From CAVWDI01 sp046259385 (GTDB taxonomy: Bacteria; Chloroflexota; Anaerolineae; Anaerolineales; UBA4823), in assembly GCA_046259385.1 (NCBI GenBank), contig JBJYWI010000013.1, forward strand, positions 15,491 through 79,490: a stretch of 64,000 bases of DNA. The letters are read 5' to 3'. The translations under genes and the position numbers were made by a program. Position 1 is the stretch's first letter. Each line of letters begins with the position of its first letter. The notes under the pieces were generated by a model that saw nothing but the letters and a program-made list of their open reading frames with translations, did not search any database and was not told the DNA's origin. Positions 1 through 8,566 of this stretch are shown piece by piece.

Positions 1-2
1 CT

Positions 3-1649
3 GCAGCTGCACTTCAGAATTCAATCGCGGACTTGCAGGTCGCGATTGTTGCGGTGCGGGCGTTTGGCATTTCCCGGGGTGCATTCCGTTACCTTGAGCG
101 CTATCTCTCCCACCAGACAACTTTCCAGTTGCTTGCCCGTTTTAGGGTCTGGTTTTACGATGCCCTCGAACCACTTGCCCCTGCCAGGACAACCGGCTAT
201 AGAAGCGGCGATTTGCTAACCCGCATCCAGAATGATATCCAGTCCCTAGATTCATTCTATGTGCGTGCTCTTGCGCCTCCCCTGACTGCAGTTCTGGTGA
301 CAGCTGGTATGAGCATAGCTTTGTACATCGTTTCTCCCAGCCTGGGGATTACCATCTTTGCTTTCATGGTATCAACCGGATTACTGCTGCCGGCCTTTTT
401 ACGATCAGTCGGGCGCAAACCGGGCCGGGAACTGGTTTTGACCAGGTCTGGAATTAACGAGCTAGTTGTGGATGGCATTTCGGGCATCGCTGACCTGCTT
501 GTTTACCAAGCGGGATTGCGCTGGTTAAACCAGGTCAGGGATTCCAGCCGGAAATTAGCCCGGATTCAGCTAACAATGGCTGGATTAGACTGCTTTTTAT
601 CCAGCATGGTTATGACGCTAGCGAATTTATGTATGTGGTCAATCCTAGTATTATCCATACCCCTCGTCGACTCTGGCCAGCTGAACGGCGTCTACCTGGC
701 TGCTATTCTTCTGGCTTCCCTGACAGCATTTGAAGCACTGCTTCCATTGTCACTCTCAGCACAGTACCTGGAAGCGAACATCCTTTCAGCAACACGGCTC
801 TTTGAAATTGTGGACCAGGAACCCGAAGTTCATCAACCTGCCCACCCAGCAGCGGTTCCCACTGAATTTAAACTCCAAATATCAAATTTGACTTTCCGTT
901 ACCCTGAACAGCCGGATTTGTACTCAAAATCCAAAATTCTCTTTGAACCAGCAGCAACTGCTGGAGATGTACTGGCAGACATCACCTTTTCGCTCAAGCC
1001 GCGGAGAAGAATCGCCATTGTAGGTCCCAGCGGCGGGGGCAAATCCACTTTGGTCGATCTGCTGCTTAGATTCTGGGAATATGACCGGTCCTGCCATATC
1101 TGTCTTGACGGCAGAGAAATCCGGGCTTTCAATCTGGCGGAACTACGCCGCAACCTGGGTGTGGCGCTTCAAAATGATTACCTGTTCAATGCATCCTTGC
1201 GCGACAACCTGCTCGTGGCGCGCCCGTCTGCATCCCAAAAGGATATAGAAAAAGCGGCGAATCTGGCTCAGCTGACCGGATTCATCAATGCCCTGCCTGC
1301 AGGTTTTGATACCCAGGTGGGGGAGCGCGGGTTGAGTTTGAGCGCGGGCGAGAATCAACGGCTGTCTCTTGGGCGCGTTTTCCTCTCGAAAGCACCCCTG
1401 ATTATCCTGGATGAACCAACTTCCAATCTTGATATGGTTACGCAGTCAAAGGTCTTCCAGGCAATCAGGGAATTCACCCGGGACCGCTCGCTTATTCTGG
1501 TCACACACTGGCTGCTTGAACTCGACTGGCTGGACCAGATCCTGGTGCTCGACCGCGGCAAAATCATTCAGCGCGGGACAGAATCAGAACTGCTCGCCTC
1601 GGATGGAATTTTTAATCTAATGTGGACAATCCAATCCCGGTATTTATAG
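3..1649 (+). CDS. cydC: Thiol reductant ABC exporter subunit CydC (5' truncated by window edge)
   Basis: ABC transporter half with fused membrane and ATPase domains. CydDC exports cysteine and glutathione from the cytoplasm and is needed to assemble cytochrome bd. The reading frame is open to the first base of the window, so the gene begins upstream and the TTG at 33 is not its start. The stretch beginning VRAFGISRGAFRYLERYLSH and continuing to LEPLAPA is typical of CydC. The ATPase domain has Walker A (GPSGGGKST, about 1023), a signature motif reading LSAGENQ (about 1338) where LSGGERQ is usual, Walker B (LIILDEP, about 1397) and the H-loop histidine (VTHW). The partner cydD is expected upstream, outside the window. 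An ABC exporter of other specificity is the alternative, but the N-terminal match makes CydC likely. Confidence 0.82.
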   Translation, partial: AAALQNSIADLQVAIVAVRAFGISRGAFRYLERYLSHQTTFQLLARFRVWFYDALEPLAPARTTGYRSGDLLTRIQNDIQSLDSFYVRALAPPLTAVLVTAGMSIALYIVSPSLGITIFAFMVSTGLLLPAFLRSVGRKPGRELVLTRSGINELVVDGISGIADLLVYQAGLRWLNQVRDSSRKLARIQLTMAGLDCFLSSMVMTLANLCMWSILVLSIPLVDSGQLNGVYLAAILLASLTAFEALLPLSLSAQYLEANILSATRLFEIVDQEPEVHQPAHPAAVPTEFKLQISNLTFRYPEQPDLYSKSKILFEPAATAGDVLADITFSLKPRRRIAIVGPSGGGKSTLVDLLLRFWEYDRSCHICLDGREIRAFNLAELRRNLGVALQNDYLFNASLRDNLLVARPSASQKDIEKAANLAQLTGFINALPAGFDTQVGERGLSLSAGENQRLSLGRVFLSKAPLIILDEPTSNLDMVTQSKVFQAIREFTRDRSLILVTHWLLELDWLDQILVLDRGKIIQRGTESELLASDGIFNLMWTIQSRYL

Positions 1650-1691
1650 AGTTAATTAACAAACCACTTAAATCTGCCTCATCACAGGAAA

Positions 1692-2546
1692 CTACACATA
1701 ATCTTCAATCCGTGCAATGCTCAGTTCGAGATCATTCTGCGAGTTGTTTTCCAGAATCACAACATCCCTGTAGCCCAGATTTAGCAGTTTTTGCATAAAG
1801 TTGCGGTATTCAATTTGACCCCTTCCCAACGCCAGGTGATCAACGATCGTTCGCACTCCCCCGGATCTTTCTACCCGGGCATCATGTAGATGAATCTCGC
1901 GAATATTTTCAATATTGCGCTCTAGAAAACTGATTTCCCCGCCTCCCTGCCAGGCTAAATGACCAATATCCAAGCAAATCTGTACATCATGTTTCTTGAG
2001 GAGTGGCATTACAAAATCAAAATCCGGCGCTTCCAGCGTTTCAACGCACAAGTTAAATGGATTTATGAATTCTTTTATCTGTTCTAGAGATTTTTCAGCC
2101 TGCTCCAGAACAGCGTTCATAAACATCCGCCTGCGGATCGATTCCTGCATGAGCTCGCTGATCTGGATTGTTGTACTTCCCCACAAGTGCAGAACCCAGT
2201 TATCTACAAGCAACGGATCAACCAGTTCGTAAGCTTGCCGTATACTCTCCACACTCGCTTGGCGGATTGTTTCGTTCAGGCTGGCGCAGTCCAGCCACAT
2301 AAACGGGAGGTGGATAGTACAGGTGAAATCCAGTTCTTTTTGTAATTCGGCAACCGCCTGATAAAAATTTTTGTCAAAAACATCAGGGTAGACCATTCCC
2401 AGATCAAGAGATAGTTCAACCACATCCAGGCCATAACCCTTTACTATTTTCCTTATGGCGTCTATCCTTTTTGCGCGCATTCCTTCCGGATCGCTGGGAT
2501 TAATAATCCAGCCGGCGATTGGAATCGTTGTTGTGCCAAATTTCAT
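1692..2546 (-). CDS. Sugar phosphate isomerase/epimerase (xylose isomerase-like TIM barrel)
   Basis: About 284 residues of the AP endonuclease 2/xylose isomerase-like TIM-barrel fold. Visible hallmarks are the metal-ligand segments CVETLEAPD, CLDIGHLAW and EIHLHDARV and a late VILENN strand. An ATG at 2576 is possible, but the ATG at 2546 is preceded by GGAGAGGG at good spacing, so I start there. Members isomerise or epimerise free or phosphorylated sugars or inositols with a divalent metal in the cytoplasm; the substrate cannot be read from sequence. It is divergent from the dehydrogenase fusion at 2673 with about 125 bases between them, so the two may share a control region, and a role in the same sugar pathway is an inference. 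Confidence 0.75.
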   Translation of the reverse strand: MKFGTTTIPIAGWIINPSDPEGMRAKRIDAIRKIVKGYGLDVVELSLDLGMVYPDVFDKNFYQAVAELQKELDFTCTIHLPFMWLDCASLNETIRQASVESIRQAYELVDPLLVDNWVLHLWGSTTIQISELMQESIRRRMFMNAVLEQAEKSLEQIKEFINPFNLCVETLEAPDFDFVMPLLKKHDVQICLDIGHLAWQGGGEISFLERNIENIREIHLHDARVERSGGVRTIVDHLALGRGQIEYRNFMQKLLNLGYRDVVILENNSQNDLELSIARIEDYV

Positions 2547-2618
2547 AAGCAGCCCTCTCCAGTTTATTTTCGCCATCAGCGGCGATTTTTCATTGTATCA
2601 CGCACGCAATTTACGCGC

Positions 2619-2624
2619 TATAAT
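2619..2624 (+). promoter_or_regulatory. Candidate -10 element (TATAAT) upstream of the dehydrogenase fusion
   Basis: A consensus TATAAT lies about 50 bases upstream of the ATG at 2673. No good -35 hexamer is visible at 16-18 bases, so the call rests on the -10 alone. Confidence 0.35.
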
Positions 2625-2672
2625 CATACCGGTAGAAGGACAGGACAATTTTAGGTTATCCGGGTAAACCAC

Positions 2673-4892
2673 ATGAAACAGGTAATCCAGAATTTACGCA
2701 CCGGAGAGACGGAAATTATTGATATCCCCATCCCGGTCCCCCAGAAAGGTCAAGCGCTGGTTCAGACCGCGTTTTCGCTTGTATCCGCTGGAACCGAACG
2801 CATGCTTGTCGATTTTGCAGAAAAATCCCTGCTTGGAAAGGCTCGTGCCCGACCCGACCTGGTGGAACAGATTCTGGATAAAGCCCGCCGGGAAGGGTTG
2901 TTGACGACCGTTGAAGCCGCTTTCAACCGACTCGATCAACCCCTGCCGCTAGGTTATTCCTCTGTCGGCAGGATCGTTGAACTGGGCGAAAGAATGGAAG
3001 GATTTTATAATGGTCAGCGGGTAGCCTGCGCTGGCGGCGGCTACGCGGTACACGCCGAATATGCAGCCGTCCCCCGCAACCTACTCACTCCACTTCCTGA
3101 CGGGGTTGAATTTGAATCCGCTGCGTTTACCACTCTGGGAGCGATCGCCTTGCATGGATTCCGCCTTGCCGATCTCCAGTTGGGCTCCTACTCGGCAGTT
3201 ATCGGTTTGGGACTTTTAGGACTGCTTTCTGCCGGTATCAGCCGAGCGGCAGGATGCAGGGTTGTCTGTTTTGACCTCGATCCAGAGCGTGTCAGTTTCG
3301 GAAAAAAACTCGGTTTTCAGGCGTTTATCCGGGGCAAAGCCGAAGATTTAACCTCTGGCTTCACTGGTGGAGAGGGATTTGACGCGGTGCTGATTTGCGC
3401 AGATACGACCTCCAACGACCCTGTTGAACTTGCGGGTAAGATCGCCCGTGACCGGGCCCGGATCGTTGCAGTTGGCGCGGTGGGGACGGAAATACCCCGT
3501 AAATTGTATTACCAGAAAGAGCTGTCCTTTATTAATTCGCGCTCCTACGGTCCGGGTCGATACGATCCTTCCTACGAAGAATCCGGTGTTGATTATCCTA
3601 TTGGTTATATTCGCTGGACAGAAGGGCGCAACATGGCCGCTTTTGTTGAACTGCTGGATTCCGGCCGCCTGGACGTCAGACCTTTCATCACCCACCGCTT
3701 CCCGGTCGAAAATGCGCAGGATGCTTACCGGCTTATCAGCGCCAAAACAGACGAGCCTTACCTGGGAGTTTTGATCCAATACCCAGAAACCAACGCTGAA
3801 GAAATCCGGGAAGACACAACCCGAGTAATCCGCGCGCCGTCTTGTATAGAAGAGGAAACGCTCGATCGGCACACCGGGCTCGATGTGGTTAGGCTGGGTG
3901 TGCTCGGAGCCGGCAACTTCGCCTCTGCTGTAACCCTGCCTGCTCTCAAGAGAATTTCTGGGGTCGATCTGGTTGGCATCGTCTCTGCTTCAGGGCTGCG
4001 TGCCCGGCATGCTGCTGATAAATTCGGTTTTAAATATAACGGCAGCGCAGCAGAAAGCATTATTGAAGATCCAGAGATAAACACAATCGCTGTTCTTACC
4101 CGACACGATCTGCACCACCGTCAGGTTATTGCAGCCTTGAAAGCTGGTAAGAATGTTTTCTGCGAAAAGCCGCTCGCTCTCACCGAATCCCAATTGCAGG
4201 AAATTGAGCTCCTGGTTTACGGGAACGGCACACAACAATCTCCATCGTCTTCCCAACCGCCGATGTTAACCGTAGGTTTCAACCGGCGGTTTGCGCCTCT
4301 GGCTGGCAAAATGAAACAAATTCTTATAAACAGATCTGAGCCTGCAGCCATCACTTACCGGGTCAACGCTGGATATCTCCCTAGAGACCACTGGACGCAG
4401 GATCCAGAGATCGGAGGGGGGCGCATCATCGGAGAAGCGTGCCACTTTATTGATTTTCTGATTTTTCTTATTGGAGATTTGCCGGTCTCAGTCTTCGCGT
4501 CTGCGTTGTCGGATGGAGGCCGTTACAATCAGGATAACAACATCCTGACCTACGAATTTCCAGACGGCTCACTTGGCAGCGTAATTTACCTCGCCAACGG
4601 CGATAAATCATTCCCAAAAGAGCGGCTGGAGGCTTTTTGCGCCGGTCAGGTTCTGGTTCTCGATGATTTCCGCTCACTGGAGATAGTTCACAATGGCAAA
4701 CGCAATGTCGAACGCTCGTTGCTGAGGCAGGATAAAGGTCACCGGACGATCTGGGAGGCATTTGTCGAATCTCTCACCCACGGTAGACCGCCACCAATTC
4801 CTTATGCCGATATATTCGGCTCTACCCGGGCTACCTTTGCCGCAAAGCAGTCGCTGCAGAGCCAGCAAAAAGTCCCGATTCAGCAGGGGTAG
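2673..4892 (+). CDS. Bi-domain oxidoreductase: zinc-type MDR dehydrogenase fused to Gfo/Idh/MocA
   Basis: A 739-residue fusion of two NAD(P)-dependent oxidoreductases. Residues about 1-370 are a medium-chain (zinc alcohol dehydrogenase-like) domain with nucleotide-binding loop VIGLGLLGLLSAG. Residues about 405-739 are a Gfo/Idh/MocA domain with LGVLGAGNFA and the signature FCEKPLAL, followed by a C-terminal sheet domain containing GGGRIIGEACHFID. Such fusions are known from exopolysaccharide and cell-surface sugar loci, usually next to heparinase II/III and GT4 genes. Here those partners lie at 11109-14435, separated by an opposite-strand operon. Probably makes or recycles a modified sugar nucleotide or glycan; the substrate is unknown. 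The two domains are in one frame with no stop, so this is a true fusion. Confidence 0.8.
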   Translation: MKQVIQNLRTGETEIIDIPIPVPQKGQALVQTAFSLVSAGTERMLVDFAEKSLLGKARARPDLVEQILDKARREGLLTTVEAAFNRLDQPLPLGYSSVGRIVELGERMEGFYNGQRVACAGGGYAVHAEYAAVPRNLLTPLPDGVEFESAAFTTLGAIALHGFRLADLQLGSYSAVIGLGLLGLLSAGISRAAGCRVVCFDLDPERVSFGKKLGFQAFIRGKAEDLTSGFTGGEGFDAVLICADTTSNDPVELAGKIARDRARIVAVGAVGTEIPRKLYYQKELSFINSRSYGPGRYDPSYEESGVDYPIGYIRWTEGRNMAAFVELLDSGRLDVRPFITHRFPVENAQDAYRLISAKTDEPYLGVLIQYPETNAEEIREDTTRVIRAPSCIEEETLDRHTGLDVVRLGVLGAGNFASAVTLPALKRISGVDLVGIVSASGLRARHAADKFGFKYNGSAAESIIEDPEINTIAVLTRHDLHHRQVIAALKAGKNVFCEKPLALTESQLQEIELLVYGNGTQQSPSSSQPPMLTVGFNRRFAPLAGKMKQILINRSEPAAITYRVNAGYLPRDHWTQDPEIGGGRIIGEACHFIDFLIFLIGDLPVSVFASALSDGGRYNQDNNILTYEFPDGSLGSVIYLANGDKSFPKERLEAFCAGQVLVLDDFRSLEIVHNGKRNVERSLLRQDKGHRTIWEAFVESLTHGRPPPIPYADIFGSTRATFAAKQSLQSQQKVPIQQG

Positions 4893-5006
4893 CAAATTAT
4901 TCTTCCACATCTGAGTATTTCGCTTTCTTGACCTCCATCTCAGACCAGAAAACAGACCCCACACAGAACTCACGAAACCATTACAGTGGTGTAATTGCCA
5001 GTTAAA

Positions 5007-5789
5007 TTATGCGAGGGTTTCTAACCAATCCCTGACAGCTGCTGGCGATTTTATCCTCAGTTCTGCCTGTGATTGGCGCGCTTCCTTCGCTACTAGGATC
5101 GAAACGCCTCCATGCTGGTTTACTACCTTGAAAGCTTCTTCATCTTTGTCATCATCGCCGACATAAACGGGAAAAGCCCCTGGAAATGGATATTCTTCAA
5201 GCAAATATTCAATTGCCCCCCCTTTATTTGCAAGTATCGGGCTGATTTCAAGGAATTGGTTTCCCCCAAGAAGACGAAATTTGCCGCTGTCCATGATACC
5301 TGCCGCTTTCTTCCCTGCCGCGTCAAGCAACCAGCTGCTTTCGGTTTCAGTCGCGTATCTAGCGTGGATGGCCAGCGACCAGCCTTTATCCTCCAGGTAG
5401 AACCCATTTCTATTAAACATAAGTTGTTCCCACTCAGGCTTGATAAGATCCAGCGAGGGCCGGATTTTCTCGTAATCCAGCCTATTTATTATCTCTCCAT
5501 CCGGCGTCTGTATCTCAACGCCGTATGTCCCCACCAGGATAAATCCGGGAACCGGCGCTAATTTCCTGATGTGTTCCAGCCGCCGCCCACTAACAATTGC
5601 AGTTTGAATGGTGGCGACGGAAGCCAATCGTATCAGGATTTTAATCAGATCCGGGTCAGGCAGAACATGGTCTGGAGTTGGAGCAAATTCTGCCAATGTG
5701 CCGTCATAATCCAGAAACAATCGAAGTTTTTTTGCCTCTTTGAGACGGTTTATATCATCCCGTGATCCAATTGATTCAAAGAAATCCAT
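5007..5789 (-). CDS. otsB: HAD-IIB sugar phosphatase, trehalose-6-phosphate phosphatase type (OtsB-like)
   Basis: 260 residues, the usual length for OtsB. HAD motif I is FLDYDGTL (Asp28 and Asp30), motif II lies in TAIVSGR, and motif III/IV is YVGDDDKDEEAF near residue 210. This type removes phosphate from trehalose-6-phosphate or a related glycosyl phosphate in the cytoplasm. It starts 3 bases after the stop of the GT4 gene without a clear Shine-Dalgarno site, so it is probably translated by coupling. The GT20 synthase is two genes upstream in the operon, consistent with a synthase/phosphatase pair. The true substrate could be glucosylglycerol phosphate or another sugar phosphate rather than trehalose-6-phosphate, since HAD-IIB specificity is hard to read. 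Confidence 0.78.
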   Translation of the reverse strand: MDFFESIGSRDDINRLKEAKKLRLFLDYDGTLAEFAPTPDHVLPDPDLIKILIRLASVATIQTAIVSGRRLEHIRKLAPVPGFILVGTYGVEIQTPDGEIINRLDYEKIRPSLDLIKPEWEQLMFNRNGFYLEDKGWSLAIHARYATETESSWLLDAAGKKAAGIMDSGKFRLLGGNQFLEISPILANKGGAIEYLLEEYPFPGAFPVYVGDDDKDEEAFKVVNQHGGVSILVAKEARQSQAELRIKSPAAVRDWLETLA

Positions 5790-5792
5790 AGT

Positions 5793-7040
5793 TTATCGAT
5801 TAAGCAATGGCTCAATTTGACGTTTGAAGATCGCCTTCCAGGTGTAGTTCTGGAGCACCTGACGGCGTAAACGGGATATGGGGTTGGAATTCACCAGATT
5901 AATGATATTTTGAGCAGTTTGTTCAGCAGGTTGGTCTTTTTGAAAAATCAAAATCCGGTCTGCAGCAATCTCCACCGCAGCAGGCACACCGGTGGAGACT
6001 ACCGGGATGCCCGCCAAACCCGCCTCCAGAACCGGCATCCCGAATCCCTCCCTGTGGCTGGGCATGAACATAACATCGCTTATCCGTAGCAAATCGCCCA
6101 CCACACGGCTGCTTATTAAATACCCCTGATCTGGATTAGGACCCGATTCGAACACAAATCGCATTTCATTATCCACACCCAGATTGCGCCTCAGTTCCAG
6201 CAGAGATTGGTAGTACTCCATGCTCATGCTGTCGTGCGGGTCTGGAGGGCCTGTCAATACCAGTTTGGGGGAGACAGAGGCATTTTTAATTGCTGCAGTG
6301 ACCTCAAGCGCGTATTCGATATTCTTCGCCTTTGTCACCCGCACTGGCATCAACAGGTTGATGTCGCTATCCAACATTTCCAGCCTTGATATCAGAGCAT
6401 GGCTGTCCAGAGACAACCCGAGAACCTCTGTTGGGTCCACCCCGTTGTAAATAACCTCAATTCTGTCTGTCGGGCATCCAAACAGACCTGCTAATTCGGA
6501 TTGCCTGCTGGTCGACACCACAACATACTGGACTTTTGGGTGATAGGAACGGATTAAATCCCACGGGTAACCCGGATGTACCTTTGAGCCCGAACTGGGG
6601 CTTGTCCAGGTCAGATCATGGCACCAGGCGATAATTCCTTTAATTTTTTCCCCATCCAGTAAATTCACCAGCGCGGCTGTCAGCGGAAGGTTAAAGTGTT
6701 TTGTAAAAATATTGTGAACAATTAGCTTGTCAAAACCCGCCAGGACAGGAACGAGTTTTTCCTTCAAACCTTCCAGCGCCTCAAAAAATTCTTCAGGCAC
6801 CTTACCGCGCTCCAGGTTTGAACTGATTTCCAGTATCAATGGATGCTGGCTATCCAGCTCAGCAATTTTAATAAATTCAGTTTCCTTTGGGAGCGCGTTC
6901 GGGTCGCCGCGACCGGTTATCACCGCTGTTTGATATCCCAACTGAACCAGCAACCGGACATGTTCAGCAATCACTCGTTCAACCCCGCCGATTACCGGAG
7001 GCGCACTGTAATGGATTATTCCAACCCTGGCGTGTCCCAT
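5793..7040 (-). CDS. Glycosyltransferase family 4, resembling mannosylglucosylglycerate synthases
   Basis: 415 residues with the GT-B fold. The N-terminal glycine-rich loop is HYSAPPVIGGVERV, and the C-terminal donor site contains PSHREGFGMPVLEAGLAG with the E-x7-E motif of retaining GT4 enzymes. The HYxAPPVxGGVE opening recalls GT4 enzymes annotated as mannosylglucosylglycerate synthases, but I cannot verify this by search. It has no signal peptide or membrane segment, so it acts in the cytoplasm on a soluble acceptor or at the membrane face. It lies between the GT20 synthase (13 bases downstream of its stop) and the phosphatase, which suggests it extends or modifies the same product. No strong ribosome-binding site is visible. 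Confidence 0.7.
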   Translation of the reverse strand: MGHARVGIIHYSAPPVIGGVERVIAEHVRLLVQLGYQTAVITGRGDPNALPKETEFIKIAELDSQHPLILEISSNLERGKVPEEFFEALEGLKEKLVPVLAGFDKLIVHNIFTKHFNLPLTAALVNLLDGEKIKGIIAWCHDLTWTSPSSGSKVHPGYPWDLIRSYHPKVQYVVVSTSRQSELAGLFGCPTDRIEVIYNGVDPTEVLGLSLDSHALISRLEMLDSDINLLMPVRVTKAKNIEYALEVTAAIKNASVSPKLVLTGPPDPHDSMSMEYYQSLLELRRNLGVDNEMRFVFESGPNPDQGYLISSRVVGDLLRISDVMFMPSHREGFGMPVLEAGLAGIPVVSTGVPAAVEIAADRILIFQKDQPAEQTAQNIINLVNSNPISRLRRQVLQNYTWKAIFKRQIEPLLNR

Positions 7041-7053
7041 ATATACTGTTAAA

Positions 7054-8541
7054 TTACAAACCTAATTCTGAAACCGCATCCAGTTGTTTGCACAACCAAT
7101 CGTTGATATCCTCGCGTTCGATCAGCCAGCGCAGTTTCTCCGAGTTATTCTCCCGTTGTTCCATTGGCATCTTCAATGCCTGGTGAATCGCTTCAGCGGT
7201 CGCGTAAATGTCGCAGGGAGAGATGACGATCGCTCCGGATTCCAGTTGCTGGCGTGCGCCGGCCCGTTCCGAGAGGATTAAAACGCCTTGATTTTGATTC
7301 ACTATGGGACCTTCTTTCGCAACCAGGTTCATCCCATCCGCAATTGCATTCACAAGTAAGGCATCATATTTTTTTAGAGCCGCAACTGCTCTCGGGTAGT
7401 TTTCGCTCACAACAACCCGGACTGGCTCCCAATCAGGGCTGCCGTATTTAGCATTGACCTTGCCAGCAGCAGCCATTAATACATCTAGATAATCACGGTA
7501 TTCTTCGACTTCAAGCCGGGAAGGCACCAGCAGCGCCAGGAAGGTTACTTTTTCTCGATGTTCCGGATACAGGTCAAGCATCTCTTCGAATGCCTGGAAA
7601 CCGCGCACAATGTTCTTGCTGGGCTCTATCCTATCGATACGCAGGATCATTTTCCGCGAGCCTACCATATCATGGATCTCAGATTCGTAGTCGAAAACCT
7701 CTCTGGAGTCAGCCAGTTTTTTAATAGCGTCCACATCTATTGATATAGGAAAATCTCGGACGTAAGTTGCATGATTTCTATACCAGATTCGCCCCCGCTT
7801 ATAATTCACACTGGCTCTGGGCAGGTAGGATTCGCAGGTGCGGATGAAATTAAGCCCATCCTCATGGGTCTGAAAACCAAGCAGATCGACCGCGCATAGC
7901 CCTTCCAGAATTGCATGCCGCATTGCAGGTGGCAGAATTCTCCAGTATTCAGGTCCCGGCCAGGGGATGTGGATGAAGTGAAGTATTGTGGGTCGGTCGC
8001 GAGCGGGCAATTTCTGGCGGATGAAATTTGCTACCAGGTAAAGATGGTAATCCTGAAGCATAACCAGCGGCAACCCGGAAATTGTGGAGAGTTGTTGAAT
8101 TATCGCTTCTGCAAAAATTCGGTTGATAACCGTGTAACCCGTATCCCAGGCTGACCAGGTCTTCTTGTTAATCACCGGAGCATGCGGGAGATCCCACATG
8201 GAATGCTGCAAAAACCACAGGAGCGGGTTTGATATCACATTGTAATATCCCAAATACGTCTCCTCCGGCGGTGCCAGGAAGCGTATGTTTATATGACTTC
8301 CTTCTTCTGAAAGAGGTATAGCTCCCGAACTCCATACTTTGTCCTCAGTAGTGCTGCCGCACGATATCCAGGTGGCGTCAATCTGGCTCGCCATTCCTGT
8401 AAGTGCTGTCACCAGCCCGCCAGATGCACGGTGATAGCTCAATTCGCCATTCTCATCCTTTTGGAATGTAACCGGACCGCGATTAGAAGCGATGATTATT
8501 GGTCTTCGGGATGAACTGCTTTCTTCCAGGCAATCTGTCAA
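7054..8541 (-). CDS. otsA: GT20 synthase, trehalose-6-phosphate synthase family (OtsA/GgpS/VldE-like)
   Basis: 495 residues with the GT20 elements: N-terminal IIASNRGPV loop, SGGLVTAL, LQDYHLYL, IHIPWPGPE, RIDRIEPSKNI (donor phosphate-binding Arg and Lys) and DGMNLVAKE near the C-terminus. The start is TTG at 8541, supported by AGGAGGG about five bases upstream. The RIDRIEPSKNIVRGF and NVISNPLLWFLQH motifs look more like the actinobacterial/VldE-type branch than like E. coli OtsA, so the acceptor may not be glucose-6-phosphate. The reaction expected for the family is transfer of glucose from a nucleotide sugar to a phosphorylated acceptor. It lies in an operon with a GT4, a HAD phosphatase and a GH63-like hydrolase. 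Confidence 0.78.
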   Translation of the reverse strand: MTDCLEESSSSRRPIIIASNRGPVTFQKDENGELSYHRASGGLVTALTGMASQIDATWISCGSTTEDKVWSSGAIPLSEEGSHINIRFLAPPEETYLGYYNVISNPLLWFLQHSMWDLPHAPVINKKTWSAWDTGYTVINRIFAEAIIQQLSTISGLPLVMLQDYHLYLVANFIRQKLPARDRPTILHFIHIPWPGPEYWRILPPAMRHAILEGLCAVDLLGFQTHEDGLNFIRTCESYLPRASVNYKRGRIWYRNHATYVRDFPISIDVDAIKKLADSREVFDYESEIHDMVGSRKMILRIDRIEPSKNIVRGFQAFEEMLDLYPEHREKVTFLALLVPSRLEVEEYRDYLDVLMAAAGKVNAKYGSPDWEPVRVVVSENYPRAVAALKKYDALLVNAIADGMNLVAKEGPIVNQNQGVLILSERAGARQQLESGAIVISPCDIYATAEAIHQALKMPMEQRENNSEKLRWLIEREDINDWLCKQLDAVSELGL

Positions 8542-8566
8542 AACACCCTCCTATCTACATGCAAAA

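Noticed and set aside
33..1649. TTG at 33 as the start of the CydC gene
   Set aside because: The reading frame and the CydC similarity continue to the window edge, so the real start lies upstream.
3348..3872. 174-codon minus-strand ORF inside the dehydrogenase fusion
   Set aside because: Lies wholly within a well-recognised gene in another frame; no family features.
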